Source of the DNA: a virus | IMG/VR virus record: IMGVR_UViG_3300047317_000125 | Coordinates: 1 to 41,466 of that record | DNA: 41,466 nt | Strand: one strand, 5' to 3' | Shown: one piece after another, positions 1 to 6,999 of the stretch | Layout of the letters: each line of letters begins with the position of its first letter | Numbering within the stretch: position 1 is the stretch's first letter | Program-made: the position numbers and the translations under genes | Notes under the pieces: model-generated | The model's input: the letters and a program-made list of their open reading frames with translations, nothing else | Told to the model about the DNA's origin: nothing | Database searches by the model: none

Positions 1-23
1 CGTCCACATGCGTTCTGACCCCT

Positions 24-108
24 GCCGGGGTGATGAAATTGGTAAACATAGCGGACTTAAAATCCGCCGCTTCACAGCTTGCCGGTTCAAGTCCGGTCCC
101 CGGCACCA
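24..108 (+). tRNA. tRNA-Leu (anticodon UAA)
   Basis: The 85-base sequence folds as a class II tRNA. The acceptor stem pairs GCCGGGG (24-30) with CCCCGGC (98-104), followed by A105 as discriminator and an encoded CCA at 106-108. The anticodon arm GCGGA-CTTAAAA-TCCGC shows anticodon TAA, and a long variable arm follows, as expected for leucine. The T-loop region reads GGTTCAAGTCC. The gene is intact and serves as the integration target: its last 16 bases are repeated at the right end of the prophage. Confidence 0.95.
93..108 (+). other. attL core (16-bp direct repeat)
   Basis: CCGGTCCCCGGCACCA forms the 3' end of the tRNA gene and recurs exactly at 41352-41367. The flanking bases differ on both sides (T92/C41351 and T109/A41368), so the identity is exactly 16 bases. 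With the integrase gene starting 160 bases inward, this is the left attachment site. The phage copy restores the tRNA 3' end. Confidence 0.93.
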
Positions 109-269
109 TGAATTAAACCTATCGTTAGACAGCTTTATCCGTGCAAAGGTAAGTCTTGGTTAACAAAGGGGTTTTTAGAGATTGTCTGCCATGCCGAAAC
201 AACGTGATTGACCGTTGTTCGTAGATGTTTGTAGACTTTTCTCCCCACCCACTTCCCAGACCTCTCCCC
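109..269. other. attL-to-integrase spacer, no gene
   Basis: This 161-base stretch has no convincing reading frame. It is more AT-rich than the surrounding DNA and carries the integrase promoter candidate. It would be the place for integrase arm-type sites; a short near-repeat GTAGATG/GTAGACT lies at 221-237, but I cannot establish a binding site. Confidence 0.5.
208..237 (+). promoter_or_regulatory. candidate integrase promoter
   Basis: TTGACC (208-213), an 18-base spacer and TAGACT (232-237) resemble a sigma-70 promoter. Transcription would start near 244, after the ATG-like start at 225 and before ATG 270. This supports 270 as the integrase start. Confidence 0.45.
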
Positions 270-1280
270 ATGGCATCGATTACGCACCATAAGGATGGAT
301 GGCGTGCGCAGGTCTACGTTCGTGGCGAGCGCGATTCAAAAGTGTTCAGGACGCAACGCGAGGCCAAGTCTTGGGCATCTGCTCGAGAGGATGAGATGCG
401 CCGACTGGGCAGCGTTCCAGAGGAACAAAAGCACACTCTGAGGCAGACGCTCGAGCGCTACATTGAGGAAGTGACGGAGAAGAAGAAGGGAAGTCGTCAC
501 GAGACATTACGCATCAAGGCGTTCCTCCGCGACTTCTCCGAGATCGCCGACTTGCCTCTGGCTGAGGTCAAGACCCCGGTATTAGCTGGATGGCGCGATG
601 CCAGGCTGAAAACCGTCTCAGGTTCGACTGTCAATCGTGATATCAACTGGTTGCGCAATGCACTTCTGACAGCTCGAGACGAATGGCACTGGATTACCCA
701 TAATCCGTTCGCTGGATTCAGGTTCCCAAAGGACCCGGCGCCTCGAGACAGGCGAGTCACGCCGGCTGAGGTCAAAGCGATCTGCCGGGCCTGCGGCTAT
801 GTGACCGGCCAGCTTCCTGTCACCAAGACGCAGGAAGTCGCGTATGCGTTCCTGGTCGCTCTACGCAGCGGCATGCGCATGGGGGAGATTTTGGGGTTAG
901 GGCGGCACAATCTCGATCTGAAAAAGCGAACTGCAACGCTTACCCACAAGATGCAATATCTGACGGGGAAGCCTCGAGTCGTTCCGCTCACACGGCATGC
1001 AGTCAGGTTGCTGACTCCGCTTTCTGCTCGAGATATGTGCTTTACGGTGACGGCCGGCTCGCTCGAGACTCTGTTCAGGAAAGAGCGGGATCGCCTCGCA
1101 GTGGCGACCCCTTCATTTTCCACACTTCACTTTCATGACTCGAGAGCGGAGGCGCTAACCCGACTCGCGCGCCGGGTTGACGTGATGACGCTTGCCCGCG
1201 TTTCTGGGCATAGAGATTTGAAAATTCTCATGGAAACTTATTATCGAGAATCATCAGAGGATATCGCCGCACGCCTCTAG
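270..1280 (+). CDS. int: tyrosine recombinase (phage integrase)
   Basis: Catalyses site-specific recombination between attP and the tRNA-Leu attB. The 336-residue protein has an N-terminal arm-binding part, a SAM-like core-binding domain (about residues 50-150) and a catalytic domain. The active-site set is visible: R203 in SGMRMGE, K234 in TGKPR, H289-x-x-R292 in HDSR, H314 in SGHRD, and Tyr324 or 325 in ETYYR. An upstream in-frame start at 225 would add a proline-rich leader unlike the family and lies ahead of the predicted transcription start, so ATG 270 is preferred. The 3' end overlaps the convergent excisionase-like gene by 4 bases. The gene contains eight CTCGAG hexamers, unlike the rest of the phage. 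Confidence 0.95.
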   Translation: MASITHHKDGWRAQVYVRGERDSKVFRTQREAKSWASAREDEMRRLGSVPEEQKHTLRQTLERYIEEVTEKKKGSRHETLRIKAFLRDFSEIADLPLAEVKTPVLAGWRDARLKTVSGSTVNRDINWLRNALLTARDEWHWITHNPFAGFRFPKDPAPRDRRVTPAEVKAICRACGYVTGQLPVTKTQEVAYAFLVALRSGMRMGEILGLGRHNLDLKKRTATLTHKMQYLTGKPRVVPLTRHAVRLLTPLSARDMCFTVTAGSLETLFRKERDRLAVATPSFSTLHFHDSRAEALTRLARRVDVMTLARVSGHRDLKILMETYYRESSEDIAARL

Positions 1281-1486
1281 GCCGGCTGCAATGCCCGGTC
1301 AACCTGCTCGATCGGGATCAGTCCGCATCGGTTTAGCTTGAATTGGCCGGCGCGTACCATTTTCGAGACCGTGTGCCGACTGAGTCCCAGCATTTCGGCG
1401 GCTTGTGTGATCGTTACCTGCGTTGGGCGCGGACGGCGAGATTCATAGAATGTCCATGCTCGCTCGATTAGATCCTGCTCGCTCAT
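1277..1486 (-). CDS. helix-turn-helix protein, putative excisionase/AlpA type
   Basis: A 69-residue DNA-binding protein. Residues about 27-50 (VTITQAAEMLGLSRHTVSKMVRAG) fit the MerR/excisionase-type helix-turn-helix, and IPIEQVDRAL at the end is typical of these small proteins. The start is ATG 1486, preceded by a GAGGGAG ribosome site; the longer frame to 1534 lacks one. It is the last gene of the leftward operon and converges on the integrase gene with a 4-base overlap, the usual place of xis. Excision control is inferred from fold and position; a transcriptional role is also possible. Confidence 0.7.
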   Translation of the reverse strand: MSEQDLIERAWTFYESRRPRPTQVTITQAAEMLGLSRHTVSKMVRAGQFKLNRCGLIPIEQVDRALQPA

Positions 1487-1530
1487 AATCAACTCCCTCG
1501 TTTTCTCGATAACCCTCTGCGCAGCAAGCA

Positions 1531-1857
1531 TCATGGCGATGAAAGAGCGCGGATAGCGTCAGCGCATCGACGCGCCTCCTCGTCTTGAGTCTCGGCGAAG
1601 ATTTGCCCCATTCCGCCTCGGGCCAATTGCGACCGACAAACTCTCTTTTCGAGAAGGTCGATCACTTCCTCCAGCGCCGCGCGGCGGGATGCTTGCTCTG
1701 CCGCCTGCCATAGCCACAACAGAAACTCCTGCGGCACACCCCATTCGGCGAACGCAAGACGATGAGGATCATTGCGGCCACCATCGCGCTTGTCCAACTC
1801 GTGGCAGGGCGCGTCCATGTATTCCTTGAAACGCTGAAACTGCTCTCGATCATTCAT
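1531..1857 (-). CDS. hypothetical early phage protein
   Basis: A 108-residue protein of unknown function. It begins MNDREQFQRF and ends with a helical Ala/Arg/Glu-rich part (AEQASRRAALEEVIDLLEK, then EEARRCADAIRAL). That pattern is common at the C-terminus of small phage early proteins whose domains are exchanged freely. Its ATG overlaps the stop of the upstream gene in an ATGA (1854-1857), so it is probably translationally coupled. No catalytic or metal motif is seen. Confidence 0.7.
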   Translation of the reverse strand: MNDREQFQRFKEYMDAPCHELDKRDGGRNDPHRLAFAEWGVPQEFLLWLWQAAEQASRRAALEEVIDLLEKRVCRSQLARGGMGQIFAETQDEEARRCADAIRALSSP

Positions 1858-2039
1858 TGATCACCTCCTGCGGCGAAATAGGCGAGAAGTCCGGCCACGA
1901 GTGACGTTCCAAGCACGCCTCCTATCGTCAGGACGAATGCTCCGTCTCCTTGGGTTGCGGTGGCATAGCCGACTGAGCCAGTAGCTATCCCGGTCATGGC
2001 GCAAATTGCAGCCTGCGCAAATGGCGTAGTTGAAGTCAT
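1854..2039 (-). CDS. small membrane protein, hypothetical
   Basis: A 61-residue protein with two hydrophobic stretches: about residues 8-27 (AAICAMTGIATGSVGYATA) and 33-55 (LTIGGVLGTSLVAGLLAYF). It probably makes a two-helix hairpin in the inner membrane. The start at 2039 overlaps the upstream stop in ATGA; a longer frame to 2201 would run antisense-like through the neighbouring gene with implausible composition. The glycine-rich second helix resembles small holin-like or superinfection proteins, but function is unknown. Confidence 0.65.
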   Translation of the reverse strand: MTSTTPFAQAAICAMTGIATGSVGYATATQGDGAFVLTIGGVLGTSLVAGLLAYFAAGGDQ

Positions 2040-3199
2040 TCTGTCTCTCCGCTTGCCGGACGCGCAGCGGTCAGGATCTCCCACTCGTGGCCGTTCTCGG
2101 TTATGTTGAAAATACGGATCGTCGCTGTGGGAATGCGCTTTGCCAGTTTCAGCTTTAATTCGAGTTCGCCATTGGCTGGGGGATCTACATCGATGGGCCA
2201 CGCGTTGTTGACCTCGTTTTCGACGGCATCGTCGATCGTATGGAAGAACGTTTCGCCATCGTCATCCGGCCAGACCATATCGGCGTCATCGGCGGTCAGC
2301 GCCCGCGTCTGCTCCACTGGTTGCGCGGCGCGATATTTGGCTGCGTCATCTGCCATACGGCGAAGTTGCTCCAGCACCGACACATCGCCTCCATCTGGCG
2401 GGTCCATGTAATAGACGCTCGGCAGCACTGAAAGCACATACTGTTCGATCTGTTTGGCCTGCGATATGTCGGCAGTCTGCTCAACCGGTTGCGCGATGAT
2501 GTAAAGCGGAACAAACTCACTGCCAATTGCTTTAGCGTGCTTCATATCTTCATTAGATGGCTGATCCTGAGCATCGGAAAAATCCAAAGACCCATCGCGA
2601 GCTTTCAATGCCCACCCAACCGGTTCCACAGGTTTCAGGGATGCAACGCGGACCAATAGACTTTCTATGAACTCAAGGTAATCGTCATCTTCGGTGCAAC
2701 CGGCATCTTTCAAGACAAGGCCCAGACGCTCTTGCTCGCGGTTCAGAGTTCCGACGTAATGCAATATCTGATCGCCCCAACACTCCGTTGAGTTGTCATC
2801 AAGGCCAACGAGCAGATAGGCGTGTTCGGCTGCTTTCCGTCCAGCAGGAGAATCTTCACCAGCGATGCGCGGCATCCAGTAGAACAGCGCTTTCTGAAGC
2901 TCGCGGATGGTCGCCCGCTCGTCCAGCACCACGGCAGTCGGAGAGGGCTGCGCGACGAGCGTTACGCCAAGATTGCCTTGCAAGTCGGTTGCGCCGGTCC
3001 CGACAACGGGGAAGACGTTTGCCACCGGCTGCGCCGATTGCGCTGGCGCGGCAGATAGCCGACCAATTGCGCGTAATACGTCTTCAACATTTTCGGGAGA
3101 TGTCCGCGCGGATTCGTACCCTTGCAGCGCCGAGTAAATCTGTTCAGGTGTCAGTTTCATATTCGCCCTCACTTCGAGCCTGGTGGGTTGGGTGGTCAT
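2036..3199 (-). CDS. large mosaic early protein, unknown function
   Basis: About 387 residues from ATG 3199, which has GGAG nine bases upstream. ATG 3160 (MKLTPEQIYSALQGYE) also has a good ribosome site and may be the true start. The protein looks like a chain of short modules joined by linkers such as AQPVEQT, repeated three times, and PTAVVLDE. Two of these linkers recur, nearly identical at DNA level, in the gene at 5776-6360. The C-terminal part is acidic and ends GHEWEILTAARP. No enzyme motif is visible. It is in the middle of the leftward early operon. Confidence 0.7.
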   Translation of the reverse strand: MTTQPTRLEVRANMKLTPEQIYSALQGYESARTSPENVEDVLRAIGRLSAAPAQSAQPVANVFPVVGTGATDLQGNLGVTLVAQPSPTAVVLDERATIRELQKALFYWMPRIAGEDSPAGRKAAEHAYLLVGLDDNSTECWGDQILHYVGTLNREQERLGLVLKDAGCTEDDDYLEFIESLLVRVASLKPVEPVGWALKARDGSLDFSDAQDQPSNEDMKHAKAIGSEFVPLYIIAQPVEQTADISQAKQIEQYVLSVLPSVYYMDPPDGGDVSVLEQLRRMADDAAKYRAAQPVEQTRALTADDADMVWPDDDGETFFHTIDDAVENEVNNAWPIDVDPPANGELELKLKLAKRIPTATIRIFNITENGHEWEILTAARPASGETE

Positions 3200-3203
3200 G
3201 GGT

Positions 3204-4082
3204 TTAGTCTCCGCACATGCAGTCGGCGATGCGCTCATCTATCTCATTCTTTTCAAACAGGCCTGTCTGGCGAGAATGGAAATCAATCTCTCGAATCATT
3301 CCCGCATAGTCTGGTCTGTCACGTCTGAATACTTGGCCAGTTTCATTCTCCATGCGAGCCCACCATATCGCTGATTCGGGTTTCTTTTGAATGATGGCAA
3401 TTAGCTTGTGCTGTGCTTTCAGAAAGCACAGGTCACAATTGCCCTCGTCGCTGTTCGGATCTAATTTCAAATCGAAAGGCATACTCTTCCAAAATGCATT
3501 CACGTCGGCCTTTGTGACGCCCGCGTGCCACATTGGAATTACGTTGTCCCAGCGCTCCCGGTTGGGTCGAAGCATCCGTTCGGCTCGCCTAGGCTCGTCG
3601 CCACGAATTCCGACGATGTTGTCCCAATGGTTAAATCCGGAATCCCTCATATAGCGCGCAGCTGTTTTTATTTTTAGGTAGGACGTGCATAGGCGTTGTA
3701 CAGGATTCGGTAAGATAGGGGGAAGTCCTTTTTCTGCCTTCCTGTAGTCTGCGAGACGTTTCATGAGTCGCTCAAACGGCTCGCCATTACGAGCTGCGCT
3801 AGCGAAATCTACGCGTCGGTACTTGGATTCTCCAGCACTTTTACCGTAATAATCATCGTATTCAAGCCAGACAATTTCAATACCGAAATGGATTTCGCAG
3901 TCACGTACAAATTCCAATGTTTCTTCGCGTTCCTTACCGGTATTTTGGAAGCAAACGTGAATATCATCCGGCAACGTCCCACCGTGGGCGTCCAGAATAT
4001 TAGCGAGCATGTAGCCTGACGATCGTCCACCGCTGAACCCGATTTGGGCTGGGCCTTCGATGAAATATGGATTGCGGCTCAT
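3204..4082 (-). CDS. PAPS-reductase-like PP-loop ATPase family protein
   Basis: A 292-residue protein of the adenine-nucleotide alpha-hydrolase superfamily. The PP-loop SGGRSSG lies at residues 17-23, followed by VCFQNTGKEREETLEFV, the usual second strand-helix with the conserved NTG(K/R). Cysteine pairs CDLC (about 235-238) and CMCGD at the C-terminus suggest a metal or iron-sulfur site. Such phage proteins are often called phosphoadenosine phosphosulfate reductases, but sulfate reduction is not shown. Nucleotide activation for sulfur transfer or base modification is equally possible. ATG 4082 has GGGAG nearby. It lies in the early operon next to a cysteine-rich protein. Confidence 0.85.
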   Translation of the reverse strand: MSRNPYFIEGPAQIGFSGGRSSGYMLANILDAHGGTLPDDIHVCFQNTGKEREETLEFVRDCEIHFGIEIVWLEYDDYYGKSAGESKYRRVDFASAARNGEPFERLMKRLADYRKAEKGLPPILPNPVQRLCTSYLKIKTAARYMRDSGFNHWDNIVGIRGDEPRRAERMLRPNRERWDNVIPMWHAGVTKADVNAFWKSMPFDLKLDPNSDEGNCDLCFLKAQHKLIAIIQKKPESAIWWARMENETGQVFRRDRPDYAGMIREIDFHSRQTGLFEKNEIDERIADCMCGD

Positions 4083-4093
4083 CTCTACTCCCT

Positions 4094-4109
4094 ATAGTTC
4101 GATTGCTTC
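4094..4109. repeat. repeated intergenic spacer, copy 1
   Basis: ATAGTTCGATTGCTTC here recurs exactly at 4394-4409, 300 bases away. Both copies lie just downstream of a stop (TGACC on the minus strand) and just upstream of the next gene. They flank the cysteine-rich gene like cassette borders. Confidence 0.8.
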
Positions 4110-4122
4110 CGGACTGGTGTGG

Positions 4123-4380
4123 TCAAAACGGAGGGCAATCGCATTTGCTCGGATACTCGCCACAATCCCGGCAGCGCCGCGGCACCCAGCCGAACAGGAT
4201 CCAATGTTGGCAGAACTCGACGAAACGGTAATGCCGCGTGTAACCAACTAGGTCGGAATACAGACAGTCCGTCGCTCGGCATCGCGTGCATGGAGTCATC
4301 CATCCGTCGCACTCGATGTCGTAATGCGATTCCTTGTCTGGAATGCACCCAAACCACCAGCAGATCAATCGCTTCAGCAT
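4123..4380 (-). CDS. cysteine-rich zinc-binding-like small protein
   Basis: An 85-residue protein starting MLKRLICWWFG at ATG 4380, which has GAGG five bases upstream; ATG 4395 has none. Eight or so cysteines form pairs CTRC, CRDC and CDC near the ends, the arrangement of a zinc ribbon or a double zinc knuckle. The N-terminus is hydrophobic (LICWWFGC). Similar short phage proteins beginning MLKRLxCWxFGH occur in early regions, with no known function. The gene is framed by two identical 16-base spacers. Confidence 0.7.
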   Translation of the reverse strand: MLKRLICWWFGCIPDKESHYDIECDGWMTPCTRCRATDCLYSDLVGYTRHYRFVEFCQHWILFGWVPRRCRDCGEYPSKCDCPPF

Positions 4381-4393
4381 ATTTTCCTCACTC

Positions 4394-4409
4394 ATAGTTC
4401 GATTGCTTC
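4394..4409. repeat. repeated intergenic spacer, copy 2
   Basis: Second exact copy of ATAGTTCGATTGCTTC (first at 4094-4109), between the cysteine-rich gene and ninB. Confidence 0.8.
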
Positions 4410-4422
4410 GCGCGCTGCGCGG

Positions 4423-4809
4423 TCAGACTTCTATAAACTCGACGCCCAGCTCGTTGATAGCGTGGAACTCAATTTTCATGGTGTAGCTCTGGAATTGCGT
4501 CTTGTTCATCTGCGACGTGCTCATTGCCACCAAGCCGCCTGGTCCTTCCTGCTTGGCAGCAAACATGTCCTTGTAGAACTCATGCCACACATCGCGCGAG
4601 AATCGCTTGCCGTCGATCTCTGCCTGCTCGGATATGTCGTCGAGCAGCGCCCAATAGCGGGCGTTGGATTGCGTCGAGCGCTTAGCGGAATAAGCATCCA
4701 CGCTGACCACCAGCGGCTGTCCTATCCGCGCCTGTTCTGCCGCGTTCTCGCGAATGAAATTCCATGCTGCCGCAGCGGCTTCTTTGTTGCGCAAGGTGAA
4801 AACAGGCAT
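4423..4809 (-). CDS. ninB: NinB/Orf family recombination mediator
   Basis: A 128-residue protein matching the lambda NinB (Orf) family. Lambda Orf binds single-stranded DNA and SSB and can replace RecFOR functions in phage recombination. Family features seen: a charged N-terminal strand, the central block QSNARYWALLDDISEQ, then KRFSRDVWHEFYKDMF, and a C-terminal STSQMNKTQFQSYTMKIE stretch. ATG 4809 has GGGGGA upstream, inside the end of the preceding gene. It lies close to the ERF gene, so the two form a recombination unit. Confidence 0.9.
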   Translation of the reverse strand: MPVFTLRNKEAAAAAWNFIRENAAEQARIGQPLVVSVDAYSAKRSTQSNARYWALLDDISEQAEIDGKRFSRDVWHEFYKDMFAAKQEGPGGLVAMSTSQMNKTQFQSYTMKIEFHAINELGVEFIEV

Positions 4810-5091
4810 TTATTTCCCCCAAGCTTTCGGCCAAAGTTCGGACTTCAGGCGGCGCAGATCAGAAGCTTCCAGCGCCATCCCATCAAGCACCGTTGCCAAC
4901 CGCGCAGCTTCTGCAAACGCTGCGCTGGCTTGTTCAGCGTCTTCCATGTTCAACGCATGGCGGATCAGATCAACAGCTTCTTGCGCGCGCGCCTGCATCA
5001 GCGACATGTGGGATTTGTATTCGCCATTCACGCTGGCATACTGGCCACGCGCTTCGATGAGTACCGGGTCGATTGACGATAAATCCATCAT
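4810..5091 (-). CDS. hypothetical helical protein between erf and ninB
   Basis: A 93-residue, mostly helical protein (MDLSSIDPVLIEARGQYASVN...) rich in Ala, Glu and Leu. It overlaps the erf stop by ATGA (5088-5091) and abuts ninB without a gap. Position between two recombination genes suggests an accessory role, such as single-strand DNA or SSB binding, but no motif shows this. Confidence 0.65.
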   Translation of the reverse strand: MMDLSSIDPVLIEARGQYASVNGEYKSHMSLMQARAQEAVDLIRHALNMEDAEQASAAFAEAARLATVLDGMALEASDLRRLKSELWPKAWGK

Positions 5092-5678
5092 GCAGGCACC
5101 GCGGTTTTGAGTTCGCGCTTGCGCTTCGTGTACGCGGTAGCAATTTCCTGGCGCTGCTCCTGCGAGAGAGGCTTAGCGCCGATCACGTCACCTTTCTCCT
5201 GCAATGCCTCGACGGTCTGGCACTTGTTGATATCGGCAATGAAGCCTTCCATTTCCTTCTTGGAGATCGTCTCCGGCTTTTTGCCAACGCCAGAGCCAGC
5301 ATTACCGTCGTCATCGTCCTGATACAGGCCCGTCATGGCGGCCAGTGCGTACCGACGCGCGTAGGTCATCGCAGAGCCATACCCCTGCGGATCCTGTTTC
5401 GGCAACGGGATGACCAGCGTGTCCTCGATCCACTCGCCCGAGCTATGGATCAGGCGCGTCGTCAGGTGCAGCTTGTCGTCGTCAGAAGGGGTCGCTGCCT
5501 GAAGGAACGAAATACCGGCGTCGTTCAGCGCGGGCTTGATCGCGTCTACCACTGCGGGCAAATCCGCATACTTGTTGCGGAAGTGCGGGTTGGTCGCATC
5601 CTTCGCTGCGAATGTGATCGACTTCTGTGCTTCCAGCAGTGCTGGTGCGATCTTGGTGAGGCTTTCGCTGGTTTTCAT
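5088..5678 (-). CDS. erf: ERF family single-strand annealing protein
   Basis: A 196-residue protein of the ERF superfamily (P22 Erf). It anneals complementary single strands and can circularise the phage genome by recombination of terminal redundancy. Family landmarks: SLTKIAPALLEAQKSI near the start, NPHFRNKYADLPAVVDAIKP, HSSGEWIEDTL, and PQGYGSAMTYARRYALAAMTGL, the most conserved ERF motif, followed by an acidic DDDDGNAG linker and a helical C-terminus. ATG 5678 has GGAG six bases upstream; the longer TTG start has none. A headful P22-type phage would need this gene. Confidence 0.95.
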   Translation of the reverse strand: MKTSESLTKIAPALLEAQKSITFAAKDATNPHFRNKYADLPAVVDAIKPALNDAGISFLQAATPSDDDKLHLTTRLIHSSGEWIEDTLVIPLPKQDPQGYGSAMTYARRYALAAMTGLYQDDDDGNAGSGVGKKPETISKKEMEGFIADINKCQTVEALQEKGDVIGAKPLSQEQRQEIATAYTKRKRELKTAVPA

Positions 5679-5772
5679 TTCTGCTCCGCATCTGTTCGTA
5701 TGCTTCAAGCGCTTCGAGCGCTTCCTGTTGTTCTTGCAGCTCTTGCTGCGATCGCCAGTCGTCGTCTTCCAT
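5482..5772 (-). CDS. possible small overlapping ORF upstream of erf
   Basis: The 97-base gap before erf is covered by a frame starting MEDDDWRSQQELQEQQ, acidic and Gln/Glu-rich, which looks like genuine coding sequence. The frame then continues about 200 bases into erf with unlikely composition. It may be a real overlapping gene, or the surviving 5' end of a gene whose remainder was replaced by erf. The start lies three bases after the upstream stop. Confidence 0.35.
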   Translation of the reverse strand: MEDDDWRSQQELQEQQEALEALEAYEQMRSRNENQRKPHQDRTSTAGSTEVDHIRSEGCDQPALPQQVCGFARSGRRDQARAERRRYFVPSGSDPF

Positions 5773-5775
5773 CGC

Positions 5776-6360
5776 TCACACCAGACTCTCGGGATTAGCG
5801 GCGGTCATGGCTGCGTCGATAGCTTCGTCCAACGCATTGCCCCATTTCAACTCCCGAATTCCTTCGACTTCGTGATAGCACGACGGTCCATTCACAATAC
5901 CTTTGTCACGCTGGCGCGTTTCCAGTGAACTATCGCGGCTTCGCATCCACCGATACCGCTTCGCATCGCGCGCATCTTCGGTCAACGCCCGCGTCTGCTC
6001 CACTGGTTGCGGGGATGCGGCGCACGCATTCAGATACACAGGAACGTAATTGTCATTGGGTGCGTAGGTGAAAATCACGGTGGTATCTTGGTCCCCATAC
6101 GCTGCAAGGTTACGCAGCGCTTGTCGATGAACGTAGAACGCCACCCGCTCATCGTCCAGCACCACGGCAGTCGGGGATGATGCGATCCGCGAGCGCAGCA
6201 GTTTCTGTGCGTGAAAAACACATTTCAGCGCCTCGCCGGTGCTGCTGCCCTCGAACTGTTGGATGGCTTCTTCCATCGCTTCTTCGTTGAGACTGAGGAC
6301 GTAGAGCGGATCAACCAAATCCTCGTCCAGCACCACTGCAGCTTTCTTTTCTTCGCTCAT
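5776..6360 (-). CDS. mosaic early protein, unknown function
   Basis: A 194-residue protein with an acidic N-terminus (MSEEKKAAVVLDEDLVDP). It carries the linker PTAVVLDDE around residue 64, PQPVEQTRALTEDARD around 117, then a KRYRWMRSRD motif and a C-terminal ALDEAIDAAM helix. The last two are standard parts of modular phage early proteins. Two linker segments are nearly identical at DNA level with the gene at 2036-3199, which shows recent exchange or duplication. Function unknown. Confidence 0.75.
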   Translation of the reverse strand: MSEEKKAAVVLDEDLVDPLYVLSLNEEAMEEAIQQFEGSSTGEALKCVFHAQKLLRSRIASSPTAVVLDDERVAFYVHRQALRNLAAYGDQDTTVIFTYAPNDNYVPVYLNACAASPQPVEQTRALTEDARDAKRYRWMRSRDSSLETRQRDKGIVNGPSCYHEVEGIRELKWGNALDEAIDAAMTAANPESLV

Positions 6361-6367
6361 GTCGTCC

Positions 6368-6514
6368 TCACACCAGATTAGCGACTGCCACCACCAGCGC
6401 TGCCGCCGATGCGAAAAGCAGAGCGGTGCGGCCGGGAAAGTTGATCAGCGCCAAGTCGATCCGGTCAGTCAGTGAAGGGCGCACATGCTTGACGTCCTGC
6501 ATCCAGTAGTTCAT
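6368..6514 (-). CDS. small single-pass membrane protein
   Basis: A 48-residue protein from ATG 6514, preceded by GGGAG and a 6-base spacer. A polar N-terminal half (MNYWMQDVKHVRPSLTDRI) is followed by one hydrophobic helix (TALLFASAAALVVAVANLV) at the very C-terminus. The longer frame to 6679 overlaps the next gene and is unlikely. Probably a tail-anchored inner-membrane protein; function unknown. Confidence 0.65.
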   Translation of the reverse strand: MNYWMQDVKHVRPSLTDRIDLALINFPGRTALLFASAAALVVAVANLV

Positions 6515-6524
6515 TTCAGGCTCC

Positions 6525-6794
6525 CTAAAAGTAATCGCTAATGCTGACGGGCCACATGGCGAGCGGAATTTGAACAATCCCGACCATGTCAGGGTGAGTC
6601 TTAAGCCGCTCAACAATTCTCTTGTCGCTATTGCATTGCGGACTGGTGATTTTGTAGAAAAACACCCGGTTCTCTGCATCTATTGCCCACCACGAATTGC
6701 GATAGATCATGTGCAGACCGCCTTTCGTCGAATCGGTCAATTCCGAAACCGGGATTCGCGTCCAGTTCTTTTCGTTGTGAATCAGTGTAGACAT
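6525..6794 (-). CDS. hypothetical early protein
   Basis: An 89-residue soluble protein (MSTLIHNEKNWTRIPVSEL...) with a strong GGAGGG ribosome site before ATG 6794. Beta-strand-like segments FFYKITSPQ and VGIVQIPLAMWPV suggest a small alpha-beta fold. No known motif recognised. It follows the membrane protein at 6796-6999 with one base between them. Confidence 0.65.
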   Translation of the reverse strand: MSTLIHNEKNWTRIPVSELTDSTKGGLHMIYRNSWWAIDAENRVFFYKITSPQCNSDKRIVERLKTHPDMVGIVQIPLAMWPVSISDYF

Positions 6795-6795
6795 T

Positions 6796-6999
6796 TCACC
6801 CTCCGCAAATAACGTTGACCGCTCGATCCCAGAAAAGCGCCGTCATCACCAGCGCCGTAAAGCACGACCCGAACAGCGCACTCCAGATCACCAGCAGCAC
6901 GTCCGCGCCGAAGAAGTCAGGATGCGCGACAGGCTCACGGTCTATTCCGGCGAAGGCGCGGTGCAGGCGGCCGGCGATGCGGGCTAGGGCGTGGTTCAT
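6796..6999 (-). CDS. small membrane protein
   Basis: A 67-residue protein with a basic N-terminal region (MNHALARIAGRLHRAFAG) and one long hydrophobic segment, about residues 33-56 (VLLVIWSALFGSCFTALVMTALFW). The start overlaps the upstream DUF551-like stop in ATGA. A single-pass inner-membrane protein is likely. Function unknown; it is one of several tiny membrane proteins in this operon. Confidence 0.65.
   Translation of the reverse strand: MNHALARIAGRLHRAFAGIDREPVAHPDFFGADVLLVIWSALFGSCFTALVMTALFWDRAVNVICGG

Noticed and set aside
225-269. 15-residue N-terminal extension of integrase
   Set aside because: Proline-rich, no ribosome site, and upstream of the predicted transcription start.
3122-3374. 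Plus-strand ORFs opposite the early operon
   Set aside because: They span the junction of two well-supported minus-strand genes and show no domain.
4085-4357. Alternative 90-residue minus-strand frame
   Set aside because: The overlapping frame 4123-4380 has a ribosome site, cysteine pairs and natural composition; this one does not.
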